Shown here piece by piece: positions 1-9,229 of a stretch of 64,000 bases of DNA; the first letter of the stretch is position 1, and every line of letters begins with the position of its first letter. The stretch lies in NCBI RefSeq assembly GCF_003007785.1, contig NZ_PXOH01000011.1:62001-126000 (forward strand), in the 5' to 3' direction. The position numbers and the translations under genes were made by a program. The DNA is from Aphanothece hegewaldii CCALA 016 (GTDB lineage Bacteria > Cyanobacteriota > Cyanobacteriia > Cyanobacteriales > Microcystaceae). The notes under the pieces were generated by a model, which was given only the letters and a program-made list of their open reading frames with translations, was not told the origin of the DNA and did no database searches.

Positions 1-712
1 GCACTTGTAATCTATCTTCACCCGTAAAGCTGGTATCAAAATTCGCTCGATAGCGGTAATTAAGTGTAATCTGATTATCTTCTAAATCTGTTCCTGCAGG
101 TGCGTTAGCTTGTTCATTACCCCAAACACCAGAGGCTACCATTATTACATCACCATTTAATTTTGTTGTGGTAGAAAACTGATGATCTTCAAGAAAAGCG
201 ACTCTTTGCTCTAGATTATCAACTCTAGCACCTAATGCTGCGAGTTCAGCATCAAATTCTTGGGCGAGTCGGCGAAGTTTATCGATATCTTCTTTTAAGA
301 CAGTAACACCCTCTTGTATTAAACGTTCTATGGTATTTAAACAAGCGTTTAACCCTGCTGCAAACTCCCAACGACTTAACGCCCGATTTCCACGAAAAGT
401 ACGGTCAGGATATCCTACAATACAACCATAGCGTTCTACAAGGCTTCTGAGGGCTTCATATGCCCATGCAGTCGGTGCAACGTCTTTTAGTTCATTAACG
501 TTGGTTATTTGACTCATGGGGTTATTCTGAGTCATTGATGAAAAGGTTTGCGCTTCGTATAAAGACTCAGAAAGAGACGTTGTTTTATTGTTTTGAATTT
601 GGTTAACTGAAGGTTGATGAAGTTCATCGGCTAATGCTGGACTTCCCAACAACATCGCACTAACAGTGACTAAGCCTTGATTTCTTAAGACTTTTTTTAG
701 GTTGATTAACAT
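1..712 (-). CDS. Iron-uptake/OprB-type porin with SLH domain (N-terminal part, cut by the window edge)
   Basis: The minus strand from ATG at 712 encodes about 237 residues before the window ends. A signal peptide (MLINLKKVLRNQGLVTVSAM, then ALADE) leads to an SLH domain around residues 70-130 (DVAPTAWAYEALRSL, GYPDRTFRGNRALSRWEFA). A short coiled coil (ELAALGARVDNLEQRVAFLE) follows, and then the first beta strands of a barrel (TTTKLNGDVIMVASGVWG). This order is that of cyanobacterial outer-membrane porins, which anchor to peptidoglycan through the SLH domain and pass inorganic ions. The C-terminal barrel lies outside the window, so substrate and full length cannot be judged. Confidence 0.85.
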   Translation of the reverse strand, partial: MLINLKKVLRNQGLVTVSAMLLGSPALADELHQPSVNQIQNNKTTSLSESLYEAQTFSSMTQNNPMSQITNVNELKDVAPTAWAYEALRSLVERYGCIVGYPDRTFRGNRALSRWEFAAGLNACLNTIERLIQEGVTVLKEDIDKLRRLAQEFDAELAALGARVDNLEQRVAFLEDHQFSTTTKLNGDVIMVASGVWGNEQANAPAGTDLEDNQITLNYRYRANFDTSFTGEDRLQV

Positions 713-912
713 TTTACTCCTCACACCAAAAGAAAGAACTTTCTTAAAGAAAGAAAATTATAAAAAAAATTCTAGTTTATAATCTACCATTAGTCTATTT
801 AAAATATCAGTTGGCTTTTATACCATTTCAATAAGAAGCTAAATCACTTCAATTTTAAATTGTAATTGATTTTTCTCAAATCAAAGAAAATCTAAGGGAG
901 AGGAAAAAAACA

Positions 913-1791
913 ATGACAACTTTAAGACACACATGGCAAGATGGATTTATTGAAACCAACAATATTCAATTGCATTACGTCAGCCAAGGCGAAGGTAAGT
1001 TAATTTTATTCTTGCATGGATTCCCTGAATTTTGGTATTCTTGGCGGCATCAAATCCCAGAATTTTCTCAAGACTATAAAGTTGTTGCTTTAGACTTAAG
1101 AGGTTACAACGAAAGTGATAAGCCATCTGAAGTAGAAGCTTATCAAATGAGCGAATTAATGAAAGATGTCGAAGGTGTTATTAAAGGATTAGGTTATGAG
1201 GATTGTATCTTAGTTGGTCATGATTGGGGAGGGATGATCGCTTGGAATTTTGCCTATAATTATCCCAATATGGTCGAAAAATTAATTGTCCTTAATTTAC
1301 CCCATCCTGCTAAATTTAAACAAGGTTTAACAACTTTTGAACAACTTCTAAAAAGTTGGTATGTTTTCTTTTTCCAAATTCCCCTATTACCCGAATGGTT
1401 AATTCAGTTTAATGATTATGAAATTCTTGCCTCTATGTTTACAAGAATGGCGGTTGATGAAACGATTTTTAGTCAAGCTGATTTGAATGTTTATAAAGAC
1501 GCTGCGGCTAAAAGAGGTGCATTAACAGCTATGATTAATTATTATCGTTGTATCTTTCAATATTTGTTGAATCAATCTAATGATAATTGGACAATTTTAG
1601 AAACTCCTACCTTAATGATTTGGGGCGAAAATGATGTCGCATTAGGAAAAGAATTAACCTATGGAACCGAAGAATTTGTCAGATATTTAACGATTAAATA
1701 TATTCCTAACTGTAGTCATTGGGTACAACAGGAAAAACCCGATCTCGTTAATCAATATATCTGGGAATTTTTAGACGGCAGAAAAATATAA
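913..1791 (+). CDS. Alpha/beta-hydrolase, epoxide hydrolase/haloalkane dehalogenase-like
   Basis: A 292-residue soluble protein. HGFPEFWYSWR near residue 35 is the oxyanion-hole HGxP motif of epoxide hydrolases, and GHDWGG near residue 102 is the nucleophile elbow with Asp as nucleophile, as in epoxide hydrolases and haloalkane dehalogenases. A late CSHWVQQEKP supplies the catalytic His. A lid-like Tyr/Phe-rich stretch lies between. The ATG follows a purine-rich AGGGAGAGG ribosome site. The natural substrate cannot be read from sequence; lipid epoxides or other small esters are possible. It stands alone, divergent from the porin to its left. Confidence 0.8.
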   Translation: MTTLRHTWQDGFIETNNIQLHYVSQGEGKLILFLHGFPEFWYSWRHQIPEFSQDYKVVALDLRGYNESDKPSEVEAYQMSELMKDVEGVIKGLGYEDCILVGHDWGGMIAWNFAYNYPNMVEKLIVLNLPHPAKFKQGLTTFEQLLKSWYVFFFQIPLLPEWLIQFNDYEILASMFTRMAVDETIFSQADLNVYKDAAAKRGALTAMINYYRCIFQYLLNQSNDNWTILETPTLMIWGENDVALGKELTYGTEEFVRYLTIKYIPNCSHWVQQEKPDLVNQYIWEFLDGRKI

Positions 1792-1821
1792 AATTATTAT
1801 TACTGTAGGGGTGCGGAATGC

Positions 1822-1867
1822 ACTGCACGCCGTTTCACAGGATTTTAAATCCTGTGAGCGGTGCAGT
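1822..1867. repeat. Long imperfect hairpin downstream of the hydrolase gene
   Basis: ACTGCAC at 1822-1828 pairs with GTGCAGT at 1861-1867. The inner CACAGGATTT at 1836-1845 pairs perfectly with AAATCCTGTG at 1847-1856. The remaining few bases form an internal loop. There is no clean T-run after it, so it may be a repeat or processing signal and not a strong terminator. It directly adjoins one copy of the GTTTGG-NNN-CCAAAC repeat family. Confidence 0.5.
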
Positions 1868-1880
1868 TTGGTTTCCAAAC
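1866..1880. repeat. GTTTGG-TTT-CCAAAC dispersed palindrome, copy 1
   Basis: A perfect 6-bp stem with a three-base TTT loop. It is one member of a small family in this window that shares the stem GGGTTTGG/CCAAACCC while the loop triplet varies. A degenerate relative with TCTCCAAACCC follows at about 1910-1932. Confidence 0.6.
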
Positions 1881-1955
1881 CCTTTGATGATTAAATTTAA
1901 TTCTCATGTAGGGATAGAATCTCCAAACCCTTTTTAATTCAATAATAAATAATAA

Positions 1956-1985
1956 TTTAACCTTTTCCTAAACTAAATTTAGTAA
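1956..1985 (+). promoter_or_regulatory. Candidate Pho box upstream of phoX
   Basis: Three 8-base units separated by exactly 3 bases: TTTAACCT, CCTAAACT and TTTAGTAA. Cyanobacterial PhoB/SphR boxes are described as repeated PyTTAAPyPy(T/A) units with 3-bp spacing. The first unit fits well, the second fairly and the third only loosely. It lies about 45 bp upstream of the PhoX-family phosphatase start, the expected place for phosphate-starvation activation. Confidence 0.4.
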
Positions 1986-2027
1986 AAATAATATATAATA
2001 TATTCGATTGATTATAAAACGGATAAT

Positions 2028-4208
2028 ATGAATCTAAAACGTCGCCATTTTTTAATGTTTATTGGTGCAACAGTTGGCGGAACCCTTTTAAGACTAAATG
2101 AAAAAACTTTTTCAATGCCTTTTTCTAAAATAGTAGCAAAGAAAAATTCTGAACTAAGTTTTCAACCCATCAAAACACCTATACCATTAGAAATTGATTC
2201 ATATACTAAAGAACAACAAATAGCCACCTACTCGACTTATGAAGTGGTTGATGATTTAGTTTTACCCAAAGATTTTACCTATGATATTATTGCCGCTTGG
2301 GGTGATCCTGTAGGTGATTCTCGTTTTGGCTATAATAATGACTATTTATCGTTTATTGAAACTAAACCTAATGAAGGCTATTTAACCATAAATTTTGAGT
2401 ATATTAGTGGTCAGACATGGATGAAAACTTATGAGAAAGTTATTGGAAAAACATTACCATTCACTGAAGTAAAATCAACTTTAGCAGCAAACCAAGGAGA
2501 AATTAACGCTTTTGCTCTTTCTGATAGCGATCCACTAAAAACAAAAATTAAAGAAATATCAAAAGAAGGTTTAATTGATCTAGGAATTGGGATTATTTCA
2601 ATTCGTCGTAATAAAGATGGAAAATGGGAAAGAACTTTCTCTGATCGAGATCGCAGAATTACAGGTATATCAGGTTTAGAAGATCAAAGATATCTTAAAT
2701 CAACAGGCCCCAGTGTTGCCGTTTTTACTAAATCGAATAAACTCGGTTATGAGGATCAATTAGGTAGTAAAATAATCGGAACATTCCAAAATTGTGCAGG
2801 AGGGACAACACCTTGGGGAACCGTTTTTAGTGCCGAAGAAAACTTTCAAGATCAAGTATACGATCCTGTTATGGCAGATGGTACCTCTTTTAATCCTTCA
2901 GCAAAACCTTTTTTTATTAATGATGTCGAAATAGACGGACGCGGTAATGTATTTGGTTTAGCATCCAATAAATATGGTTGGATGGTTGAAGTTGATCCCG
3001 CTAACCCCAATGACTACGGAACAAAACACACTTGGTTAGGTCGCTATCGTCATGAAGCAGTAGGGTTTAGAGTAGAAAAAGGAAAACCTTTAGCAGTCTA
3101 CTCAGGATGCGATCGCAGAGGTGGACATTTATACAAATTTGTCTCTAAAGATTTCATCCGCAACCCCAAAGATAAACAAAACTCCCAACTTTTAGAACGT
3201 GGAATGCTATACGGGGCAAGATTTAACCCCGATGGTACCGGAAAATGGCTCCCTTTAACCCTAAATACCCCAGTTGATCCCGTTTTACCCAGTCAAATTG
3301 TTGAACGCCAAAAAGTCGGCATAGTTGCATTACCTAATCCTAACCGCACAGAAGGGGGCATTGTAGCCTATACAAAAGATGAAGACATCGCCTTCTATAA
3401 ACAAAAATTCAAGACCCTTAGTGACCTTTATGAGGGCAATCCAGCCGAGAAACAAGGGGCTATCCTAATTGATGCTCATTATGCCGCAAATGCCGCAGGA
3501 ATCACCTGTACCGCTAGACCCGAAGATACGGAAGTTTCCCCAGATGGGACACTCTATATTACCTTTACTTCTGGAACACCTGGCGAAGATGGTGGACCTG
3601 ATAAAAATATCTTTTTTGGGACCAAAGGAGAAACCCCCTATGAATATGGTTGGATCATGAGTCTAAAAGAAGACCAAAACGATCCATCGGCGATGTCTTT
3701 TCGCTGGCGGATGTTTGCAACTGGAGGTGAACCCACACAAGGGGGACTCGGTTTCTCGAACCCCGATAACCTAGAATTTGATGCAAGTGGTCATCTTTGG
3801 ATGGTCTGTGATATGTCTACAACTTCTCACAATGATCCTAAGAAAACCCTTGGTATTTTTGGCAATAATACAGCGTGGTTTCTCCCGACTTCTGGCCCGA
3901 ATATGGGGAATGCTTATCCATTTGCGATCGGTCCGATGGATACTGAGTTAACGGGGCCTTGGTTTACCAAAGATCAACAAACCTTATTTTTATCTGTGCA
4001 ACATCCAGGTGAAGCAGGAGGAACTCGTCAAGACATGGCTTTTGAGGAACGAGAATTTACGCTTAATACGACCCAAAGACAAGAATTTATGCAACAGCGT
4101 AAAGTTCCAATAGGATCAAACTGGCCAAGTAAACAAGCAAATGATCCGCCGCGTCCGGCTGTTGTTGCGATACGTCGTGTAGATAATCAGGGAATTTCGC
4201 GTGTTTAA
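2028..4208 (+). CDS. phoX: PhoX-family (DUF839) alkaline phosphatase, Tat-exported
   Basis: A 726-residue protein beginning MNLKRRHFLMFIGATVGG, a twin-arginine (RRHFLMF) signal followed by a hydrophobic stretch, so it is predicted to be folded in the cytoplasm and exported by Tat. The body matches the PhoX/DUF839 beta-propeller phosphatase family: FGYNNDYLSF near residue 100, NFEYISG, CAGGTTPWGTVFSAEENF, a central GLASNKYGWMVEVDP stretch, CDRRGGHLYKFVS, and SVQHPGEAGGTRQ near the end. PhoX enzymes use Ca2+ and Fe3+ and release phosphate from organic esters in the periplasm. The length is normal. The upstream Pho-box-like repeats support induction by phosphate limitation. Confidence 0.88.
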   Translation: MNLKRRHFLMFIGATVGGTLLRLNEKTFSMPFSKIVAKKNSELSFQPIKTPIPLEIDSYTKEQQIATYSTYEVVDDLVLPKDFTYDIIAAWGDPVGDSRFGYNNDYLSFIETKPNEGYLTINFEYISGQTWMKTYEKVIGKTLPFTEVKSTLAANQGEINAFALSDSDPLKTKIKEISKEGLIDLGIGIISIRRNKDGKWERTFSDRDRRITGISGLEDQRYLKSTGPSVAVFTKSNKLGYEDQLGSKIIGTFQNCAGGTTPWGTVFSAEENFQDQVYDPVMADGTSFNPSAKPFFINDVEIDGRGNVFGLASNKYGWMVEVDPANPNDYGTKHTWLGRYRHEAVGFRVEKGKPLAVYSGCDRRGGHLYKFVSKDFIRNPKDKQNSQLLERGMLYGARFNPDGTGKWLPLTLNTPVDPVLPSQIVERQKVGIVALPNPNRTEGGIVAYTKDEDIAFYKQKFKTLSDLYEGNPAEKQGAILIDAHYAANAAGITCTARPEDTEVSPDGTLYITFTSGTPGEDGGPDKNIFFGTKGETPYEYGWIMSLKEDQNDPSAMSFRWRMFATGGEPTQGGLGFSNPDNLEFDASGHLWMVCDMSTTSHNDPKKTLGIFGNNTAWFLPTSGPNMGNAYPFAIGPMDTELTGPWFTKDQQTLFLSVQHPGEAGGTRQDMAFEEREFTLNTTQRQEFMQQRKVPIGSNWPSKQANDPPRPAVVAIRRVDNQGISRV

Positions 4209-4229
4209 GGTTTAATTCAGCCATTTTAA

Positions 4230-4576
4230 GCATTAATCGCAGGTGAAGCAGCAGGAATTTTAGATCTACTTATTGGAGAAGGGATTAGACCTTCTATTCT
4301 AACAGGAGTAAGAGCAGCAGAAGCCATTGATCAAGCTGCGTCGGGTAATGCAAATGCCTTAGCGAGATACACCGATATTATTGATGATGAATGGGGTCTA
4401 GACATGGTTTTAGCACAACGTCTAGCAGGTTTATTCTATCAGTTTATGGGGTCAAACGTCCCGCAGAAGGACAAATTATGGGTAAAATACTTTGTGAAAA
4501 ACTGCGATATAGTGAAGTTGTTGAACAAGCAATGCAGAGATTAAAAAAATCTTTAATTCCTGGATTTGGACGATGA
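4230..4576 (+). pseudogene. C-terminal fragment of a geranylgeranyl-reductase family gene, frameshifted
   Basis: Starting just after a stop codon, the frame at 4230 reads ALIAGEAAGILDLLIGEGIR, then SILTGVRAAEAI. This is the C-terminal FAD-binding motif of the geranylgeranyl reductase/ChlP-like flavoprotein family. Around 4435 the homology moves to another frame, which continues VYGVKRPAEGQIMGKILCEK and ends KSLIPGFGR at 4576. The N-terminal two thirds, including the dinucleotide-binding GxGxxG, is absent. This is therefore a truncated and frameshifted remnant. No intact copy is in the window. Confidence 0.75.
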
Positions 4577-4581
4577 TGATA

Positions 4582-4611
4582 AAATGGGTTGATCACAAGT
4601 TCAACCCGTTT
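4582..4611. terminator. Bidirectional intrinsic terminator between convergent genes
   Basis: GGGTTGA at 4586-4592 pairs with TCAACCC at 4601-4607. Flanking AAA on the left and TTT on the right extend the stem and give a short U-tract in both directions. It lies between the rightward pseudogene and the leftward gene ending at 4620. Confidence 0.65.
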
Positions 4612-4619
4612 CTAATTGT

Positions 4620-5210
4620 TTAAACTTTAGCCCGTGTCGTTCCTAAAGAATAAGCAATTTGATCAAAATCAATATCTTTAACTGGATCTGTTAAATTATC
4701 TGGTATAAAAGTTCCTCGAATTTCTGGATTAAAAAACAGTTCACCAGACGCTGTAGAATCATCAGAAGTTAACGAAGCAAAACCTCGAACTTCTAAAAAA
4801 GATTGCTGATTATTTAAAAATTGTTGAACATCGGGTAAAAGCTGCAATGATACAGTTGCCCAACTGGGTAAAATAAAACTATCGCTTTCATATCGAATAA
4901 ATTTTTCGTTTACTGCTTCAATGCGTTTAAAGTTTATCGGAATATTTTTAGCCGCAACATCATACAGCAAAACGGTTTTATTGTCTAGGATTCTAGTTTC
5001 ATTTGGTGGAGAAGCATTTGGCGGATCAGAAGGTTCACTAATTGTCAAAAATAATTTTAATTCTCGATCTCTTTTTTCTAAATTGGAAACCGTTAAAAAA
5101 TAGCCTTGAACAATAACTCGACTTAAAACATTAGCTTGAGAAGCCGTTGCTGTACGAGGTGCGATCGGTTTCAGCAATAATTCAAATGGAGAGATATCCA
5201 TTTTGTTCAC
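4620..5210 (-). CDS. Hypothetical protein, 196 residues
   Basis: No family is recognised. The protein has no obvious signal peptide or membrane segment. It alternates short hydrophobic stretches with polar turns (RVIVQGYFLTVSNLEKRDRE, NKTVLLYDVAAKNIPINFKR, WATVSLQLLPDVQQFL), which suggests a beta-sandwich-like fold, and has no cysteines. The ATG at 5210 gives MNKMDISPFELLLKP; the second Met at codon 4 is an alternative start. It is a single gene pointing away from the antiporter gene's 3' end. The codon use is like its neighbours, so it is probably a real gene. Confidence 0.6.
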   Translation of the reverse strand: MNKMDISPFELLLKPIAPRTATASQANVLSRVIVQGYFLTVSNLEKRDRELKLFLTISEPSDPPNASPPNETRILDNKTVLLYDVAAKNIPINFKRIEAVNEKFIRYESDSFILPSWATVSLQLLPDVQQFLNNQQSFLEVRGFASLTSDDSTASGELFFNPEIRGTFIPDNLTDPVKDIDFDQIAYSLGTTRAKV

Positions 5211-5329
5211 CTTTTTTGATAAATTGTCTATATTCTGTTTATTGCTTCATCTAGAACAATTTTAATTACCGAAAATTTAATATATTGTAATAATATCAAT
5301 TGACTCGCTTTGCCAGAGTTAGATAAAAA

Positions 5330-7438
5330 TTAACTATTATTCTCAGGTTCACCGAATAAAACCAAAGAACCCGTTAATCTTTTTAAAATTTCTGTCGTCA
5401 AGTCACTGACAGCAAGTCCTCCCCCTGCTGTTTGACGACGGACCGATCGCAAAACCGTTAAATCATAGGTTTTAGATTCTTTTATAATGACTTGGGAAAT
5501 GTTATCGTGAGTAATCGTCTTAATCTCAGATGTTACAGGAAATCCAAATTGATTGACTACATTTAATAAATCTTCTTTAAAAGTAGCAATTTGACTAGAT
5601 GAGGTATAGCGACGGCAAACGTGCAACAATGTTACAGAACCTTGATTCGTATCCGCTAAAAGATGAGCAAATCGAATTACTCTAATCATTTCTGGTGTAA
5701 TATTTTTTACAGGTACTAAAAGATGATGGATGTTAACGGGTTCATCTAATAGACGCATCACAGCCACTGGACAATGTGCCGAACGGAAAACACTATCAAT
5801 AACCGTACCAAAAAGACGCGCCCGCAAGCCAAAGGTTTTACTCCAACCCATAATAATTAAATCGGCATTTTTTTCACGGGCAGCACGACTAATACCATGA
5901 GAAATCTTATCATCAATTCGGATCGCGGGTTGAGATTCCACTTCAAATTCTTGACTCAGTTGAACCGCTTCTCCTAACATTTCTCTACTTTTATAAAGAC
6001 GTGTATTTAATTGCGGTGAGTCCATATGAACATGAGATGTAGCAACCGAAAGCGGTACAATAAGACCAGACTCATGACGGGCTATTAACGCCGCCATTTC
6101 TATTAAATTGCGTTGTGTTGTAGGATTATAAATGGGAACAACGATCGTAAACGGATGATTTGGGGCAAAAGGTTCGGCTTTTGGGAGTAATTCAGAAAGA
6201 ATAATATCTCTTTTTTCAGAACTATCTTCTAGCTTGGCTTTAGGTACAGAAAGATTTCTCGCAAATCTAGCCGTTAATAAAGGGCCTAGAATAGAAGTCA
6301 CCAGCATTAAAACAATTACACTATTAAAAGTAGCTTCGTTTAAAAGTCTTTCTCCTGCGACATTTTTCGCTTGATATGCAGCTAAAGCGGCGGCTAATGT
6401 AGCGGCAACTTGCGGTAAAGAAAGTGACCACATCGTCATCCCTTCATTAAAATTATAACGATAAATAATTTTACTAATAAAAGCGGCTAAAAATTTGGCG
6501 ACAATTAACCCTAAAACAATAGCAAGCATTAAAGGAAATTGAGTAGTAATGGTTTTAATGAAAATGGGAATATCTATTAATAAACCCATCGCCACAAAAA
6601 ACATCGGGATAAATAATGTACTTCCCATAAACTCAATTTTTTCTTTAACGGGACTTCTCCCTAAAACATCATTAACGGCTAATCCTGCTAAAAAAGCACC
6701 AATAATCTTTTCAACATTAATAACTTGCGCCCCTAATGCTGCAAGAAATACCGCAAATAGAACAAAAAGAAATTGATTACTTTCTTCGTCTCCTGTGCGT
6801 TCAAAATACTTTTTACCTGCCCAGTCTAAACCAAAAAGAACTACTATACAATAAATTCCTAAAGCGACTAATTGCAAGATGAGACTTGCCGTAGAAAACT
6901 CACCTTGATGAATCGAAAGGCAAACCGCTAGAACCACTAAAGCTGATATATCTGTAAAGATTGTCGCCCCAATTGTTACCATTACTGCTTCATTTCTAAC
7001 AACACCTAAACGTTGTACAATCGGATAGCCTAAAAGTGTATGAGATGCAAATAAAGAACCGATTAAAATTGCACCATTCCAACCATAATCGAAAAATCTA
7101 CCGATAGCAGTTCCGATAATTAGCGGAATAATAAAAGTAGCAAAACCAAAACCCAGAGAACGATCTTTTGTTTTTTTAAATTCCCCTAAATCTATCTCTA
7201 AACCCGCCACAAACATCAGATATATCTTTCCGATATCCTCTAGTAGGTGCATCGTTTCGGATTCACCATCGAGTAAATTTAATCCATTTTTTCCTAACAC
7301 AACTCCTGCAAAAAGTAAACCGACTAGCCCTGGTAATTTGATTCGCTCAAAAAGAGGCGGAAGCGTTAAAATAACTAAAAGAAGAATCGTAAAAGCAACA
7401 AGCGGATTATTAGAGAGAAAGCTTAGGGTTTTTTCCAT
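5330..7438 (-). CDS. Cation:proton antiporter (CPA2/KefB-NhaS type) with C-terminal universal-stress domains
   Basis: A 702-residue protein. Residues about 10-390 hold around a dozen hydrophobic helices with the CPA2 pattern (PPLFERIKLPGLVGLLFAGV, GIYCIVVLFGLDW, KIIGAFLAGLAVNDVLGRSP). From about residue 420 two UspA-like domains follow; the first contains ADLIIMGWSKTFGLRARLFG and VIDSVFRSAHCPVAVMR, a nucleotide-binding-like G-X-G segment. This is the usual build of cyanobacterial Na+(K+)/H+ antiporters of the inner or thylakoid membrane, with the Usp domains as regulators. The ion preference cannot be told from sequence. Confidence 0.85.
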   Translation of the reverse strand: MEKTLSFLSNNPLVAFTILLLVILTLPPLFERIKLPGLVGLLFAGVVLGKNGLNLLDGESETMHLLEDIGKIYLMFVAGLEIDLGEFKKTKDRSLGFGFATFIIPLIIGTAIGRFFDYGWNGAILIGSLFASHTLLGYPIVQRLGVVRNEAVMVTIGATIFTDISALVVLAVCLSIHQGEFSTASLILQLVALGIYCIVVLFGLDWAGKKYFERTGDEESNQFLFVLFAVFLAALGAQVINVEKIIGAFLAGLAVNDVLGRSPVKEKIEFMGSTLFIPMFFVAMGLLIDIPIFIKTITTQFPLMLAIVLGLIVAKFLAAFISKIIYRYNFNEGMTMWSLSLPQVAATLAAALAAYQAKNVAGERLLNEATFNSVIVLMLVTSILGPLLTARFARNLSVPKAKLEDSSEKRDIILSELLPKAEPFAPNHPFTIVVPIYNPTTQRNLIEMAALIARHESGLIVPLSVATSHVHMDSPQLNTRLYKSREMLGEAVQLSQEFEVESQPAIRIDDKISHGISRAAREKNADLIIMGWSKTFGLRARLFGTVIDSVFRSAHCPVAVMRLLDEPVNIHHLLVPVKNITPEMIRVIRFAHLLADTNQGSVTLLHVCRRYTSSSQIATFKEDLLNVVNQFGFPVTSEIKTITHDNISQVIIKESKTYDLTVLRSVRRQTAGGGLAVSDLTTEILKRLTGSLVLFGEPENNS

Positions 7439-7592
7439 TATGTGCGCTAGTCATTAAAAATAGATTTAAAAAGCATCGTTCTATAGAATTAGATTGATTG
7501 ATACTCTCCTAGTCTATCTAGCCTGATTTAGTCGCTTGATTACATCCCCTATAAGATAGAGAGAAGTTTTTATTTTACATTTTATGCTTGAA

Positions 7593-8174
7593 TTATCTAT
7601 CTGGAAATTTAACTCTTTTGTAGAGATCAGCTAAAGTAATTTCAATAGGTACGGTTTGCAAGGTAATTTTATCGTCATCTTCGTTATATTCATACAAAGA
7701 CCATTGTTTATGATCAACTTTGACATATTGATCTACGTGTTTTTGTGTTTGAGTGACTAAAATATATTCTTGGAAACTCGGAATGGTTCGATAGTTTTTA
7801 AATTTTTTATCTTTGTCATAACCACGTGTTGAAGGTGAGAGAATTTCTATAATAACTTGAGGATTAATGATGGTATCGTTTCGATTTTCATGATATTCAG
7901 CCTCTCCAGAAATAATCATGATATCAGGATAGGTATAAACATTACACTGAGGTATCCATAGACGAACATCACCAATGAATACGTCATAATCTTGGTCGTT
8001 TAACGCCAAATGTAACGCAGCATAAAAGTTCCCAGCGAGTCGATTATGATTAGTTGAACCATCTGCCATAGGTATAATTTGTCCATTAATGTATTCACTT
8101 TTGTCTTTAGCTGTTTCTTCCCGTTCTAAATATTCTTCGGGTGTCAAATATTGTTGTTCTACAGATTGCATCAT
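7593..8174 (-). CDS. Uma2 family (DUF820) PD-(D/E)XK endonuclease-like protein
   Basis: A 193-residue protein that starts LTPEEYLEREETAKDKSEYI, followed by NGQIIPMADGS. It continues with VFIGDVRLWIPQCNVYTYPD and PQVIIEILSPSTRGYDKDKK, then FQEYILVTQTQKHVDQY. The D-x(n)-E-x-L pattern (YPDIMI ... IIEILS) and the downstream K/Y are the restriction-endonuclease-like core of Uma2. These proteins are very numerous in cyanobacteria and mostly of unknown role. This is the first of three in the window (others at 14180-14830 and 59953-60525); the three are clearly diverged from one another. Confidence 0.85.
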   Translation of the reverse strand: MMQSVEQQYLTPEEYLEREETAKDKSEYINGQIIPMADGSTNHNRLAGNFYAALHLALNDQDYDVFIGDVRLWIPQCNVYTYPDIMIISGEAEYHENRNDTIINPQVIIEILSPSTRGYDKDKKFKNYRTIPSFQEYILVTQTQKHVDQYVKVDHKQWSLYEYNEDDDKITLQTVPIEITLADLYKRVKFPDR

Positions 8175-8275
8175 AATTACCTCTATAGAAATTTAGCCAT
8201 ATAAAAAATCAAATAAGGTGAGTACAATTATACCACCTTATATCAAATATAACTTAAATTTTTATTCTGCTCTAA

Positions 8276-9127
8276 TTACGCCGCATCATCATCGTGAGCA
8301 AAACGATTATAGAGGAAGTCTAAAGCATAGTTACGCAGATTATAATATTCAGGATCTTCCATAATCCGATCCCGATCTCTTGGACGTGGAAAGGGAATAT
8401 CGAGGATTTCTCCAATATTAGCAGATGGGCCATTGGTCATCATCACTAAACGATCGGCCAAAAACAAAGCTTCATCAATATCATGGGTAATCATCAAAAC
8501 CGTACAGCGATGATCTTGCCAGATTTTGAGTAATTCTTCTTGCAATTCTTCTTTAGTAATTGCGTCTAACGCCCCAAACGGTTCATCTAAGATTAACACT
8601 TCAGGACGGATTGATAAAGCCCGCGCAATAGATACCCGTTGTTTCATCCCCCCCGAAATTTGTGGGGGTTTCTTGTCTGCTGCTTCACTTAATCCGACTA
8701 AAGCTAAATGTTCCTTGACAATTGATCTTTTTTCTGCTTCTAATTTACTAGGATAAACCGAATCAACTGCTAAATAAACATTTTCAAAAACCGTTAACCA
8801 AGGTAATAGCGCGTAACCTTGGAAAACCACCATGCGATCGGGGCCTGGTTCAACAATATCCTTACCTTTAAGGCGAACTGATCCATAAGTCGCATCAGCA
8901 AAACCAGAAACCATATTCAATAAAGTAGATTTACCACAGCCAGAGTGACCAATAACACAGATAAATTCACCTTCATTTACCGTTAGATTAACACCATCGA
9001 GAACCGTATAGGGACCTTTCGGAGTGGGATAAATTTTTGAGACATTGTCGATCTTTAAAAAAGTTTCATTAACTGAAGATTGATCGTATGGATTGATCGT
9101 TTGTGTTGTTGTTGTCGTGTATGCCAT
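8276..9127 (-). CDS. nrtD: Nitrate ABC transporter ATP-binding protein NrtD
   Basis: A 283-residue ATPase with Walker [11 protein letters not shown], signature SGGMKQR, Walker [13 protein letters not shown] and an H-loop in LMITHDIDEAL. It belongs to the nitrate/taurine-type ABC family and lacks the extra C-terminal domain found in its partner NrtC. In NrtABCD the NrtC and NrtD ATPases together power nitrate/nitrite uptake across the inner membrane. It is the last gene of the minus-strand nrt operon, 102 bp after nrtC; that gap holds two hairpin repeats. Confidence 0.92.
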   Translation of the reverse strand: MAYTTTTTQTINPYDQSSVNETFLKIDNVSKIYPTPKGPYTVLDGVNLTVNEGEFICVIGHSGCGKSTLLNMVSGFADATYGSVRLKGKDIVEPGPDRMVVFQGYALLPWLTVFENVYLAVDSVYPSKLEAEKRSIVKEHLALVGLSEAADKKPPQISGGMKQRVSIARALSIRPEVLILDEPFGALDAITKEELQEELLKIWQDHRCTVLMITHDIDEALFLADRLVMMTNGPSANIGEILDIPFPRPRDRDRIMEDPEYYNLRNYALDFLYNRFAHDDDAA

Positions 9128-9162
9128 GATAAATACTCCTTATTGTGTCTGAAAATAGTCGA

Positions 9163-9177
9163 GTTTGGCGACCAAAC
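9163..9177. repeat. GTTTGG-CGA-CCAAAC palindrome in the nrtC-nrtD gap, copy 2
   Basis: A perfect 6-bp stem with a CGA loop. It lies in the short gap between nrtC and nrtD and would be transcribed within the operon mRNA. Confidence 0.6.
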
Positions 9178-9201
9178 CGCTACAAAAATGGGGTTAGGGA
9201 C

Positions 9202-9218
9202 GGTTTGGCGACCAAACC
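9202..9218. repeat. GGTTTGG-CGA-CCAAACC palindrome in the nrtC-nrtD gap, copy 3
   Basis: A second, slightly longer copy (7-bp stem, same CGA loop) 25 bp from the previous one. The pair may help set the mRNA level of nrtD relative to upstream genes; that is inference. Confidence 0.6.
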
Positions 9219-9229
9219 TAGGCAATCAT

